From the NCBI GenBank assembly GCA_022072445.1, contig JAJVHV010000048.1:1-37258 (forward strand): a DNA stretch of 37,258 nt, written 5' to 3'. Positions 22,679 to 31,615 of this stretch are shown here, piece after piece. Under the pieces are notes generated by a model, which saw only the letters and a list, made by a program, of their open reading frames with translations, was not told where the DNA came from and made no database searches. The position numbers and the translations under genes were made by a program. Every line of letters begins with the position of its first letter. Position 1 is the stretch's first letter. The stretch is from Phycisphaerae bacterium (GTDB lineage Bacteria > Planctomycetota > Phycisphaerae > UBA1845 > Fen-1342).

Positions 22679-23764
22679 TCAACGCTTCACGAGCCGGTAG
22701 TACCCTGGTCTGGGCGTCCGCACGAACTCGATCAGGCCCCTCCCGACGAGGTCGGAGAGGTCGCGCTTCGCCGTTTTCGAGACGATTTCGAAGTGCTTTT
22801 CGAGGCGCGCGCGCTCGATTCTCACACCTTGGCGAAGCTGGTCGAGCACCCAGTGCTGCCGATCGCTCAAGGGGACATTGGCCGGGCTTGCGGGGACATC
22901 GGTCCTCGGCGCGGGGACATCAGACACATCCGTGTCCCCGCATGTCCCCGCGATGTCCCCGCCAGATGTCCCCGCGACGTCCCCGCAACCGTTCCGCACC
23001 GTGATCCACTCCCTGAGGCGGTAGCCGGGGCCGCCGCTGACGATCACGTTGTCCGGACCGCAGGCGATGCCTTGTCTCGCCAGGACGCTCGTGATGCGTT
23101 CGCGCAGATCGCCGATGCACGACGACACGGTGTTCTGCGTGGCCCGGCCGCCCTTGAAAAGTCGGGCCAGTTCGTTCGCCCGTGCCGGTTTGAATCTTCC
23201 GTCCGGGTGCTTATCGCGCAGGCGCTGCAGGACCGGCCAGAAGTTCCCGCGCTCGGATGATTCAGCGATCGTCTCGCCGATAAGCTCGACGCGCCCCGAG
23301 AAGAAGACCATGTCGCCTCCCTCGAAACTCCGCAGCGCGGCCGGCGGGAGGGTCGGTGGTGCCCCGCCCGCCGGCAGAACGCTGCGAATGATCTCGTCGA
23401 AAGGCCGCTTGCTGCGGTTGAACGGCTTAGCGATGTAATCCGTGGCGCCGAAACGCATGGCATCGACCGCCTGGTCCGGGCCGTCGTTTCCGTGCCCGGT
23501 CATCACGACGACGGGCATCGCATATCGCTGTCGAATCTCCTTGAGGAGGTTGATCCCGTTCTGTATCCGGGCGATGTTTCGCCCCGCGCGGACGGGAATC
23601 TCAAGGTCCAGCAGGATGTAGTCGTAGCGGCTTGCCTCGAGCCGCTGCCGGGCCGAGTGCATGCATGGTGCCGAGTCCGACGCGTGGCCCAGAGACTCGA
23701 CGATGTCAGCCACCTCCTCCACGATGCCGGGATCGTCCTCGACGATAAGTGCTCTGAACGTCAT
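22679..23764 (-). CDS. Response regulator with REC domain and two DNA-binding-type HTH regions
   Basis: The protein has 361 residues. The receiver domain (1-125) is complete: acidic cluster VEDD (8-11), phospho-acceptor Asp53 (YILLDLEIP), Thr89 (VVVMTGHG) and Lys113 (YIAKPF). Residues 150-252 look like a winged-helix output domain ending in the beta-hairpin VSGGPGYRL, as in OmpR-type regulators. A low-complexity linker (259-298) is encoded by repeated GGGGACA/TGTCCCC units. The C-terminus (LSDRQHWVLDQL, SKTAKRDLSDLVGRGLIEFV) is a second HTH of the DeoR-like kind often seen at the end of Fic or RecG-like proteins. The start overlaps the kinase stop by four bases (ATGA), so it is translationally coupled to its partner kinase. 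It most likely controls transcription of this operon or of the neighbouring defence genes, which is inference. Confidence 0.9.
   Translation of the reverse strand: MTFRALIVEDDPGIVEEVADIVESLGHASDSAPCMHSARQRLEASRYDYILLDLEIPVRAGRNIARIQNGINLLKEIRQRYAMPVVVMTGHGNDGPDQAVDAMRFGATDYIAKPFNRSKRPFDEIIRSVLPAGGAPPTLPPAALRSFEGGDMVFFSGRVELIGETIAESSERGNFWPVLQRLRDKHPDGRFKPARANELARLFKGGRATQNTVSSCIGDLRERITSVLARQGIACGPDNVIVSGGPGYRLREWITVRNGCGDVAGTSGGDIAGTCGDTDVSDVPAPRTDVPASPANVPLSDRQHWVLDQLRQGVRIERARLEKHFEIVSKTAKRDLSDLVGRGLIEFVRTPRPGYYRLVKR
22871..22984. repeat. GGGGACA / TGTCCCC repeat cluster in the response-regulator linker
   Basis: On the plus strand there are three GGGGACA units at 22871, 22892 and 22913, exactly 21 bases apart. 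They are followed by TGTCCCC at 22933, 22943, 22954 and 22967 and a CGTCCCC variant at 22978. The two halves are mutually complementary, so the region could form hairpins. In the protein it encodes a Gly/Asp/Val/Pro linker. Confidence 0.8.
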
Positions 23765-24924
23765 GCTTCACCCGCTCCATGCTCCAACGGCAGGGCAATG
23801 GTCACGGTGGTGCCGCGGCCCTCCTCGCTCTCTATCGTCAGCGAGCCGCCGTGGGCGACGAGGCTGCGGCGCGCGATGGGCAACCCGAAACCGGTGCCCT
23901 CGTTCTTCTTGGTTTTCGCCCCGGGCAGGAACTCGAGGATCTGTGCCAAGTCCTCCTTCGACATGCCGGCTCCGTTGTCCCGGATCACGATCTGCGCCAC
24001 GCCCTCGTCCACCCGAGCGGCGATCCCGATCGAGCGTGCGTCCACCGCGCTGTCCTGCGAGAATGCCTCGAATGCGTTCCTGATCACGTTGACGAACGCC
24101 ATCAGCACGCGGTCGCGGACGACCTCGACTGTGATCCCACCGTCGACGGCTTGATCTACGGCGATATCCGTCGTTTGGTATCCGCGTCCCTCCGCCGCTT
24201 CGCGCGCAAGGCGTTCGGCCTCCGAGAGCAGGTCGCCGAGGCGTTCCGGGCGCCGCGTCGGCGGCACGGGCAGCGCGTAGCTGCGCATGTCATCAACCAT
24301 CCGGGCGAGCAGGTCGACGCGCTCGCGCATGTGCTGGAGCGAACGCCTCAGACGTCCCGGCTGGATCGGCGTATGCGCCAACTGGTCGATGATCCGGTCG
24401 AGCCTCGACGCGAGCGGCGTCAGAATGCCACGGGCGTCGTGCGCTGTCGCGCCCACAAGCTGGTCGTAGTAGGTCTCGCCGATCTGACGCGCCAGACGGG
24501 CCGCTTCGGCCCCGTGCTTCTGCTCGAGCTGCGCCAGCTTGCCGGCGAAGGTCGTCGAGGCACGCCGTCCGCCGTTTGTGGGACCGGGAGTGGACCGGCG
24601 TCGCTCCAGGGCGCCGTCCGCCGCACGGCGGACGAACGTATTCTCGTCGTCGCTGAGCTGGACGAGGGTCTTTGTGAACCGGTCGTCGGGCGCGTGCCGA
24701 AGAGCGTCGGTGACGGCCTTGCGCACCTCCCACTTGGGGTCGGCGGCAAGCCGGTTCATGAGCTCTATCGCCGCGGCCGCGTCGGTCGCCGACCCACTCG
24801 TTTGCAGTGCCAGGACGAGCGGCCGGGGAAGGTGACGGCGCTCGGTCCATGCGACCGCCTCGGGGTTCTCGCGAAGGCGGCTGACCAATTGCTGAACGTT
24901 CGCGGGCGTCAGCTCGGCGTGCAT
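23761..24924 (-). CDS. Sensor histidine kinase with N-terminal HEAT repeats
   Basis: The protein has 387 residues and no membrane helix, so it is cytosolic. Residues 35-110 are HEAT-like helical repeats (DPKWEVRKAVTDALRHAPD, then NTFVRRAADGAL), a protein-binding platform in place of an extracellular sensor. The dimerisation/phosphotransfer helix has AHDARGILTPL with the likely phospho-His at 162. The HATPase domain is complete: N box VNVIRNAFEAF (Asn283), G1 IRDNGAGMS (Asp316) and G2 GTGFGLPIAR, then GTTVTIALPL. ATG 24924 is chosen because it overlaps the stop of the upstream ATPase gene by one base (TGATG). The downstream response regulator overlaps its stop by four bases. The signal is probably another cytosolic protein, and the co-encoded ATPase is the obvious candidate; that is inference. 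Confidence 0.92.
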   Translation of the reverse strand: MHAELTPANVQQLVSRLRENPEAVAWTERRHLPRPLVLALQTSGSATDAAAAIELMNRLAADPKWEVRKAVTDALRHAPDDRFTKTLVQLSDDENTFVRRAADGALERRRSTPGPTNGGRRASTTFAGKLAQLEQKHGAEAARLARQIGETYYDQLVGATAHDARGILTPLASRLDRIIDQLAHTPIQPGRLRRSLQHMRERVDLLARMVDDMRSYALPVPPTRRPERLGDLLSEAERLAREAAEGRGYQTTDIAVDQAVDGGITVEVVRDRVLMAFVNVIRNAFEAFSQDSAVDARSIGIAARVDEGVAQIVIRDNGAGMSKEDLAQILEFLPGAKTKKNEGTGFGLPIARRSLVAHGGSLTIESEEGRGTTVTIALPLEHGAGEA

Positions 24925-26846
24925 CAGTACTTGTATCTCCGCTGGCGTTCCCGGAACGCGTCCTCGCCGCCCTCCAGGAGCGTGACGACGTCCTGCTTGC
25001 ACTCGTCCACGGTCCCGACGCGGCTGACGACCGCCTTCATTCCATCCGAGCGCAGGACGAAGACGCGCTCGGCGTCGCCCAGGACCGGGATGTTCGGGTT
25101 GTGCGTGACGAAGATCAGTTGGCGGCGGGTCTTCACGTCCCGGATGCCCTTAACGATCGTCTCGTAGATGAAGCTGTTGTCGAGGTTGTCCTCAGGCTGA
25201 TCGATCAGCAGCGGGTTGGCGCTGTCAAGCATCAGGATCGGCAGGATGGCCGTGCACTTCTGCCCGGTCGAGAGGGACAGCGAATCCTTGTACTGCTCGC
25301 CGTCGAGCAGCTCGATCCACGGGCGATCGATCAACTCAACGGTCTCCAGATCGAACAGCAGCTGGTCCTTCGCCAGCGCCGTGAAGACCCAGTCGGCCTG
25401 GTTTGTGTTCAGTCCGGCCTGATCGATCAGCGCGTCGCGGTCGCGGGTCGATACGATCGCCGAGAGCTCCGCCGGCGAAATCGCGTCTACGATCTTCTGG
25501 GCGACGACCTTGCGGTTGACCCTGGCCCCCTCCAGCGCGCTCTCGACGAGTTGGCGATAGGCATCGCGGTTACCGAACTGCTCGACCCGCACGCGGATCG
25601 CCTCGCGGAGTTGCTGGGTGATGTGGGCTGCCTGCTCCGTGCGGAGCTTGAACCGGCGATCGCGCAGCTCCGACAGCCGAGCCAGCAGCTCCTGCCGCTC
25701 CTGCTGCCCGGTCGCGAGACGCGCTTCGAGGTCCTGTTTCGATTTTCGGTGCGCGAGAAGCTCGTTGCGCTTGCGTTCGAGCTGCGCCCGCTCGGCCGAT
25801 TGGGCCTCCGCGACCTTGTGCTTCTCGACCAGTTGGCGGAACACCGCCTCCTGCTTCTGATGTTCGTTGCGCAGGCCGTCTTGGGCATTGGAGATCGATC
25901 GCCCCGCGTGCTCGACCGCGGCGCAGGCCTCCGCGATTGCAGCGTCGACTCTTTCTCCGCACTCGCGAATCGCGGCGGCGACCGCTTGAAGCACCTTTCC
26001 ATTGGGGCCGGCCAGCATGTCCGGCTCGAGGGCCGGCGCCTGCCGATTGATTCGCCCGGTGAAAGCGGAAAGGCCCCGATGCTCCTGGCGCAGCACTTCG
26101 AGCGTGGCAGCGACCGCTCGGACCTCGCGGTCGCGGAGCGCCTTCTGCGCATGGGCCTGGTTGATCGCCTCCGACGAGCCACCAGCGGTCGCGGCGAACT
26201 TCTTGAGCCTTTCCTCGATCGCCGGCAGCTCGCCGAGGGCGTCGGTGAGCCCCGCCTGCGCGTCGCGCAATTCCGAAACGGAGACGGCGTTCGTCTGGAG
26301 TGCACCTATCGCCACTCGAATCTGGGCCTCGATCTCGGCGACGGACTCCGCGATGAAGCTGTCGAGCAGCGCGAGCTGGGAGAGGGGATCGTCCGCGATC
26401 GTCTCCACCTCGTCCTGGCTGAAAACGTCGGCGCGGAACACGCCGGTCGTGCCGAGGGCGATGTTGGTGGGCTCGCCGTCGGCCGTGAAGACGGCCGGCG
26501 GCTCGTGCGCCGTGCGGCTGACGCGATACTCGATCCCGTCCTTCGTCTCGACGACGATCGTGATTCGACCGCCGCCCAGGTTTGTCTGAACGAGGGACTC
26601 GACCCAGCGCCGGAGGGTGCCGTCGCCGTCGCCGCGAAACTCCTCCAGCGCGTACCGGACGAACTCGATCGCGGTCGTCTTGCCGGTACCCCGATGCCCT
26701 ATCAGGCAGTTCAGCCGGTCGGCCAGCTCGAACTCGACGCCGTCGAGGAACCCGCCCGCGACGCTGATTGACTTGATGCGGTGGGCTTCTGGCCGGTCGC
26801 CGCCTCCGGCGGATCGGCCGAGAGAGTGTGTGATAGCCTGCGTCAT
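24924..26846 (-). CDS. SMC/RecN-like AAA ATPase with central coiled coil
   Basis: The protein has 640 residues; ATG 26846 follows a strong AGGAGATCGGAG site, and the longer frame upstream enters the promoter region. Walker A is GHRGTGKT (50-57) in CLIGHRGTGKTTAIEFVRYAL. The C-terminal part carries the ABC-type signature LSLSTGQKC (about 522-530), Walker B LLIDQPEDNLDN (about 546-557) and the switch motif FVTHN (about 579). Between lies a long region rich in Glu, Gln, Arg and Ala (about 270-440) with heptad character, a coiled coil. This is the layout of SMC, RecN or Rad50-like ATPases, which bind DNA ends or act as sensors in many anti-phage systems. It is the first gene of an operon with a HEAT kinase and a response regulator, and diverges from a type I restriction operon. 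Confidence 0.9.
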   Translation of the reverse strand: MTQAITHSLGRSAGGGDRPEAHRIKSISVAGGFLDGVEFELADRLNCLIGHRGTGKTTAIEFVRYALEEFRGDGDGTLRRWVESLVQTNLGGGRITIVVETKDGIEYRVSRTAHEPPAVFTADGEPTNIALGTTGVFRADVFSQDEVETIADDPLSQLALLDSFIAESVAEIEAQIRVAIGALQTNAVSVSELRDAQAGLTDALGELPAIEERLKKFAATAGGSSEAINQAHAQKALRDREVRAVAATLEVLRQEHRGLSAFTGRINRQAPALEPDMLAGPNGKVLQAVAAAIRECGERVDAAIAEACAAVEHAGRSISNAQDGLRNEHQKQEAVFRQLVEKHKVAEAQSAERAQLERKRNELLAHRKSKQDLEARLATGQQERQELLARLSELRDRRFKLRTEQAAHITQQLREAIRVRVEQFGNRDAYRQLVESALEGARVNRKVVAQKIVDAISPAELSAIVSTRDRDALIDQAGLNTNQADWVFTALAKDQLLFDLETVELIDRPWIELLDGEQYKDSLSLSTGQKCTAILPILMLDSANPLLIDQPEDNLDNSFIYETIVKGIRDVKTRRQLIFVTHNPNIPVLGDAERVFVLRSDGMKAVVSRVGTVDECKQDVVTLLEGGEDAFRERQRRYKY

Positions 26847-27299
26847 CTCCGATCTCCTGATGAGCAGCGCAGGGATTCCCCGCCACGGCTTGGCCGTGTG
26901 TTCGGTCGCCCGGAATCGTCTGCGCACGCCGTAAAGCGCCCGGCGACCCCGTCCGTGGGGAGCAATTCCTTGGCCGCGCCGGGCAGCCTTGGCTGGCATC
27001 GGCCGATGACCGCGGCCGATCATCGTGTTAGCTTAATGTACGGCAACAGCCATGTCAAGCCATATCCCGTACAAGACCCGAAAATCTGCCTCGCGTGGCG
27101 GCGATGCGCCCGGCGGGTCTGACCCCGCCTGTCCTACCCCTCGGTGTGGCACTGGGCAGGGAATATGGGCGCCGGCGGCCGGATTCCGGGATGTCGGGTA
27201 CGCCTACCCATCGCGCAGGAAAGGACTTAACATTGGCGTCATCTTGGGCGATGCCGCTCGTGGCGCCGCCCGATATCGGCAATTACTGATGAGCGGGGC
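26847..27299. other. Divergent intergenic region between the ATPase operon and the hsdR operon
   Basis: This 453-base gap contains a candidate sigma-70 promoter for the minus operon (27030-27058) inside a GTACGG/CCGTAC inverted repeat. It leaves a leader of about 175 bases before the ATPase start. I found no clear promoter for hsdR and no conserved small ORF. The region 27020-27075 is notably AT-richer than its surroundings. Confidence 0.55.
27030..27058 (-). promoter_or_regulatory. Candidate sigma-70 promoter of the ATPase/kinase/regulator operon, within an inverted repeat
   Basis: On the minus strand a perfect TTGACA (27058-27053) is followed after 17 bases by TAAGCT (27035-27030), a good -35 with a weaker -10. 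The arms GTACGG (27038-27043) and CCGTAC (27067-27072) flank the -35 box and could be an operator. The AT-rich patch stands out in the gap between two divergent operons. Confidence 0.5.
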
Positions 27300-30059
27300 G
27301 TGATCGTGCCGGAGACGCCGGAGGAAAAAGCCCGCAGGCAGATCGATGAGCAGCTCACCCGCTGTGGCTGGACGGTGCAGCACCGGGATGCGGCCGACAT
27401 CACCGCTGCGCCCGGCGTAGCGATCCGGGAGTTTCCGCTCGCCGGTGGCGACGAGGCGGATTATCTCCTCTACGCCAACGGCAAGGCCATCGGCGTCGTC
27501 GAGGCGAAACCCGAAGGCACCACGCTCACCGGCGTCGAGGTCCAATCCGCCAAGTACACGCAGGGCCTGGCCCCTACCCTCCCCGCCTACCACCGGCCCC
27601 TACCATTCGCCTACGAGAGCACCGGCGTCGAGACCCGCTTCACCAACGTGCTCGATCCTGACGCGCGCAGCCGCGAGGTGTTCACGTTCCACCGCCCCGA
27701 GACCCTGGTCAACTGGGCGACGGCGCCGGACCAGCTGCGGGCTCGCCTGCGCAGCCTGCCACCGCTCGTTCCCGGCAGCCTGTGGGATGTGCAGCGCCGC
27801 GCGATCCTCAGCCTTGAGCGGTCGCTCGCGCAGAACCGCCCCCGCGCGCTGATCCAGATGAGCACCGGCTCCGGCAAGACCTTCACGGCGGTGAACTTCG
27901 GCTACCGCCTGATCCGGCACGCCGACGCCCGGCGCATTCTGTTCCTGGTCGATCGCAGCAACCTCGGTCGCCAGACACTGAAGGAGTTCCAGCAGTTCAT
28001 CACGCCCGATGATGGCCGCAAGTTCACCGAGTTGTACAACGTCCAGCATCTCCAGGGCGCCAACATCGACCGCGTCAGCCGCGTGTGCATCACCACGATC
28101 CAGCGGCTCTACGCGATGCTCAAGGGCGAGGAACTCGACCCGGACCTCGAAGAAGGGTCGGTTTTCGAGGCCGCCAACCCCCTGCTCAAGCAGCCGGCGC
28201 CGGTGGAGTACAACCCGGCGATCCCGATCGAGACCTTCGACTTCATCGTGACGGATGAATGCCACCGCTCCATCTACAACCTGTGGCGGCAGGTGCTCGA
28301 CTACTTCGACGCTTTCATCATCGGCCTGACGGCGACGCCATCGAAGCAGACCATCGGGTTCTTCAACCGCAACCTGGTCATGGAGTACAACCACGAGCAG
28401 GCCGTGGCTGACGGCGTGAACGTCAATTTCGACGTCTACCGCATCAAGACGCGTATCACGGAGCAGGGCTCGAAGGTCGACAAGGGGTATTACGTCGACA
28501 AGCGTGACCGGGAGACCCGCGCGCGACGCTGGGAGCAACTCGACGAAGATCTGATCTACGATGCCAAGAAGCTCGACCGCGACGTGGTAGCGACCGACCA
28601 GATCCGCACCGTCGTCCGCGCCTTCCGTGACGCGCTGGGGCGCGACCTGTTCCCCGACCGCACGCACGTTCCCAAGACCCTGATCTTCGCGAAGGACGAC
28701 AGCCACGCCGACGATATCGTGCAGATCGTGCGGGAGGAGTTCGGCAAGGGCAACGAGTTCTGCCAGAAGATCACCTACAAGACCACCGGCCGCAAGCCGG
28801 AGGAGCTCATCGCCGAGTTCCGGAACAGCTACAACCCGCGCGTCGCCGTCACCGTGGACATGATCGCGACGGGCACCGACATCAAGCCGCTCGAAATCGT
28901 GTTCTTCATGCGCTCGGTGCGCAGCCGGACGTTCTTCGAGCAGATGAAGGGTCGCGGCGTGCGGGTCATCAGCGACACCGACTTCAAGGCCGTCACGCCG
29001 GATGGCACGAAGACGCACTTCATCATCGTCGACGCGGTCGGCGTGTGCGAGGCCTGCAAGAGCGACACGGTTCCGCTTGAGCGCAAGCGACAGGTGTCGT
29101 TCGAGAAGCTGATGGAGGCGGTCGCGTTCGGTAGCACCGATACGGACGTCATCTCCTCGCTCACCGGCCGGCTGGCCCGCCTCGATCACCGGCTCGACGA
29201 CGCACAACGCCAGGAGATCCGCGATGCGACGGACGGCGCATCGCTAACCGAGATCGTCGGCGGCCTGATGGCCGCGCTCGATCCGGACACGCAGGTCGAG
29301 CGCGCCAAGGTCGAACACGGCACCGAAGCGCCCACGCCCGAGCAGGTCCAGCAGACCGCGGCCAAGCTGCTCACCGAGGCAGCCCAGCCGCTGCGCAAGG
29401 CCAAGGCCCGCAACAAGATCGTCGAGATCAAGCAATCGTTCGAGCAGACGATCGATACAGTGAGCCAGGACGAGGTGCTCGACGCCGGCTTCGACGGCAA
29501 CGCCAAGGAGCGGGCGCAGCAGACGGTCGCGAACTTCCAGCAGTTCATCGCCGCGCACCGCGACGAGATCACGGCACTCCAGGTGCTCTACAGCCAGCCC
29601 TACCGCCGCCGGCTGACGTTCAGCGAGATTAAGGAGCTGGCCGACGCCATCCGCAAGCCGCCGCTGGGCCTCACGCCGGAGCGCCTCTGGCGGGCTTACG
29701 AGGTGCTGGAGAAATCCAAGGTGCGCGGCAGCGGTGGCCGGCAGCTCACCGACATCGTCTCGCTGGTGCGGCACGCGCTGGACCACGACGAGGCGCTCGT
29801 CCCCTACGCCGATGTCGTCCATGAGCGCTTCGCCACCTGGCTGGCGGCGCAGCAGGCGGCGGGCCGCACGTTCACGCCCGATCAGATGCGCTGGCTGGAG
29901 TTGATGCGCGACCACGTCGCCACGAGCCTGGCGATCACGCCGGAGGACTTCGAATACACGCCGTTCAACGAGGAGGGCGGCATCGGCCGGGTCTACCAGC
30001 TCTTCGGTGATGAGTTCAACAAGCTGCTGGACGAGCTGAATGAGGCGTTGGCGGCATGA
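27300..30059 (+). CDS. hsdR: Type I restriction endonuclease R subunit (EcoEI-like)
   Basis: The protein has 919 residues. GTG 27300 is listed; GTG 27306 is two codons later and better spaced from GCGGGG. The N-terminal nuclease domain has the D-ExK core in EADYLLYANGKAIGVVEAKPEG, given here as residues near 52-73. The helicase motor has Walker A QMSTGSGKTF (about 185), the DEAD-type box VTDECHRSIY (about 318), GLTATPSK, and motif VI-like FEQMKGRGVRV. The C-terminus resembles the EcoEI R C-terminal domain. The protein translocates DNA and cuts when the complex meets an unmethylated target. The gene heads a tightly packed operon: its stop overlaps the start of hsdS by four bases (ATGA), followed by a TIR-APAZ gene, a short Argonaute gene and hsdM. 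Confidence 0.96.
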   Translation: MIVPETPEEKARRQIDEQLTRCGWTVQHRDAADITAAPGVAIREFPLAGGDEADYLLYANGKAIGVVEAKPEGTTLTGVEVQSAKYTQGLAPTLPAYHRPLPFAYESTGVETRFTNVLDPDARSREVFTFHRPETLVNWATAPDQLRARLRSLPPLVPGSLWDVQRRAILSLERSLAQNRPRALIQMSTGSGKTFTAVNFGYRLIRHADARRILFLVDRSNLGRQTLKEFQQFITPDDGRKFTELYNVQHLQGANIDRVSRVCITTIQRLYAMLKGEELDPDLEEGSVFEAANPLLKQPAPVEYNPAIPIETFDFIVTDECHRSIYNLWRQVLDYFDAFIIGLTATPSKQTIGFFNRNLVMEYNHEQAVADGVNVNFDVYRIKTRITEQGSKVDKGYYVDKRDRETRARRWEQLDEDLIYDAKKLDRDVVATDQIRTVVRAFRDALGRDLFPDRTHVPKTLIFAKDDSHADDIVQIVREEFGKGNEFCQKITYKTTGRKPEELIAEFRNSYNPRVAVTVDMIATGTDIKPLEIVFFMRSVRSRTFFEQMKGRGVRVISDTDFKAVTPDGTKTHFIIVDAVGVCEACKSDTVPLERKRQVSFEKLMEAVAFGSTDTDVISSLTGRLARLDHRLDDAQRQEIRDATDGASLTEIVGGLMAALDPDTQVERAKVEHGTEAPTPEQVQQTAAKLLTEAAQPLRKAKARNKIVEIKQSFEQTIDTVSQDEVLDAGFDGNAKERAQQTVANFQQFIAAHRDEITALQVLYSQPYRRRLTFSEIKELADAIRKPPLGLTPERLWRAYEVLEKSKVRGSGGRQLTDIVSLVRHALDHDEALVPYADVVHERFATWLAAQQAAGRTFTPDQMRWLELMRDHVATSLAITPEDFEYTPFNEEGGIGRVYQLFGDEFNKLLDELNEALAA

Positions 30060-31615
30060 AGCGCGACGACGTCACTGATTTGCCGATCGGCTGGGCGCTC
30101 GCAAGAGTGGGCGAGATCGCCGACGTGAACCCGCGCTTCGACCGCAACGGAATCGCCGACGACGCGACAGTGTCGTTTGTGCCGATGGCAGCCGTGGAGG
30201 AGGAATCCGGCCGAATCGACACCTCGCAGACGCGTCCTTTTGCTGAAGTCAGGAAGGGCTACACGCCGTTCCTGCGCGGCGACGTGCTACTGGCGAAGAT
30301 CACGCCTTGCATGGAGAACGGTAAGCTGGCGGTTGCTCCGGAGCTGACAGGGGGCGTCGGATTCGGCTCAACGGAATTCCACGTGCTCCGCTCTCGCGAT
30401 CCGATTCGCTCCGCTTGGTTCTTCTACTTCCTTCTCCAGAGGTCGTTCCGGCGCGAGGCGCGCCGGCAGATGACCGGCTCCGCAGGCCAATTGCGCGTGC
30501 CGGCCGACTTCGTGGCCGCCACGCAGATTCCTATTGCACCAATCGCCGAGCAGGATCGCATCGTCGCCGAGATCGAGAAGCAGTTCACACGGCTGGATGC
30601 CGGCGTGGCGGCGCTGAAGCGCGTCGAGGCGAATCTGCGGCGGTACAAGGCGGCGGTGTTGAAGGCGGCGTGCGATGGAAGCCTGTCGGCGCCGTGGCGG
30701 GCCGCCCACGCGGACGTCGAGCCGGCAGAGAAGCTGCTGTCCCGTATCCTCCGCGAACGCCGGCGGCGGTGGGAGGAAGCGGAGCTGGCCAAGCTGGTCG
30801 CCAAGGACAAGCCGCCGAAGGACGACCGCTGGAAGCAACGCTACAAAGAGCCCGCCCCGCCGCGCACGGCCGGCCTGGCCGAGCTGCCGCCGACGTGGTG
30901 CTGGGCGACGGTCGAGCAGCTCACGCCGTTTGACCGGCCCGCAGCCTATGGAGTGCTGCAACCCGGGAGCGATATCGACGGCGGCATTGAGTTTGTGCGC
31001 GTGTGCGACATCTGGGAAGGCGCGATTCTCCGAGATCAGTTGAAGAGAATCTCGCCGGCCATCGCCGCGCGGTACCCACGCACCAAGCTGGAAGGCGGGG
31101 AGGTGCTCGTCACGATCGTGGGCACGATCGGCCGCTCCGCTGTTGTTCCAGCGGAACTAGCGGGCGCGAATACCGCGCGCGCCGTCGCCGTCTTGCCCAT
31201 CGCGCAGCCGATCGAAGCGAGGTATGTGGAGATCTGCTTCCGTAACCCGGCGAAAGCGCGCGAGCTCACGGGCAAAGCTCACGAGGTGGCTCGTAAGACG
31301 TTGAATCTCGAGGACGTCCGCGCAACTTGTATTCCGCTGCCCCCGCAGGATGAGCAAGCGGTGATCGCCGAGATGGTGGACGACACCTGGACGATTGTGC
31401 AGTCGGTCGAGCAGACGGTTGAGGTGAACCTCAAACGGGCGGACCGACTACGCCAGTCAATCCTGAAGGCGGCGTTCGAAGGCCGGCTGGTCGCCCAGGA
31501 CCCGTCGGATGTACCGGCGGCGGTGCTGCTGGAGCGGATTCGGGCAGAGCGCGACGCAGGCGAGCGCCGGACTACGCGACGTACTCGGCCGCGGCGGAGG
31601 GTACGGCATGGATAG
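30056..31615 (+). CDS. hsdS: Type I restriction-modification specificity subunit
   Basis: The protein has 519 residues, larger than the common 400-450. It has two target-recognition domains: TRD1 about 8-170 (starting LPIGWALARVGEIADVNPRF, ending FVAATQIPIAPIAEQDRIV) and TRD2 about 280-440 (starting LPPTWCWATVEQLTPF, ending IPLPPQDEQAVIAEM). The conserved helical spacer lies between them (FTRLDAGVAALKRVEANLRR, YKAAVLKAACDG), and its partner at the C-terminus is LRQSILKAAFEGRLV followed by ASQ-type DPSDVPAAVLLERIRAER. The spacers set the gap in the bipartite DNA target. The last 20 residues are very Arg/Thr-rich (RRTTRRTRPRRRVRHG) and overlap the start of the TIR-APAZ gene by eight bases. The start overlaps the hsdR stop by four bases. 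The target sequence cannot be predicted by eye. Confidence 0.95.
   Translation: MKRDDVTDLPIGWALARVGEIADVNPRFDRNGIADDATVSFVPMAAVEEESGRIDTSQTRPFAEVRKGYTPFLRGDVLLAKITPCMENGKLAVAPELTGGVGFGSTEFHVLRSRDPIRSAWFFYFLLQRSFRREARRQMTGSAGQLRVPADFVAATQIPIAPIAEQDRIVAEIEKQFTRLDAGVAALKRVEANLRRYKAAVLKAACDGSLSAPWRAAHADVEPAEKLLSRILRERRRRWEEAELAKLVAKDKPPKDDRWKQRYKEPAPPRTAGLAELPPTWCWATVEQLTPFDRPAAYGVLQPGSDIDGGIEFVRVCDIWEGAILRDQLKRISPAIAARYPRTKLEGGEVLVTIVGTIGRSAVVPAELAGANTARAVAVLPIAQPIEARYVEICFRNPAKARELTGKAHEVARKTLNLEDVRATCIPLPPQDEQAVIAEMVDDTWTIVQSVEQTVEVNLKRADRLRQSILKAAFEGRLVAQDPSDVPAAVLLERIRAERDAGERRTTRRTRPRRRVRHG

Noticed and set aside
22871-22984. CRISPR-like array
   Set aside because: The units are only 7 bases, change orientation, and lie inside the response-regulator coding sequence. 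No array of longer repeats with unique spacers is seen anywhere in the window.
25101-26771. 556-codon plus-strand frame opposite the ATPase gene
   Set aside because: It has no family motif and mirrors the ATPase codons, whose Walker A, signature and Walker B motifs are clear on the minus strand.
27600-29207. 535-codon minus-strand frame opposite hsdR
   Set aside because: It is a shadow; hsdR on the plus strand has intact nuclease and helicase motifs.
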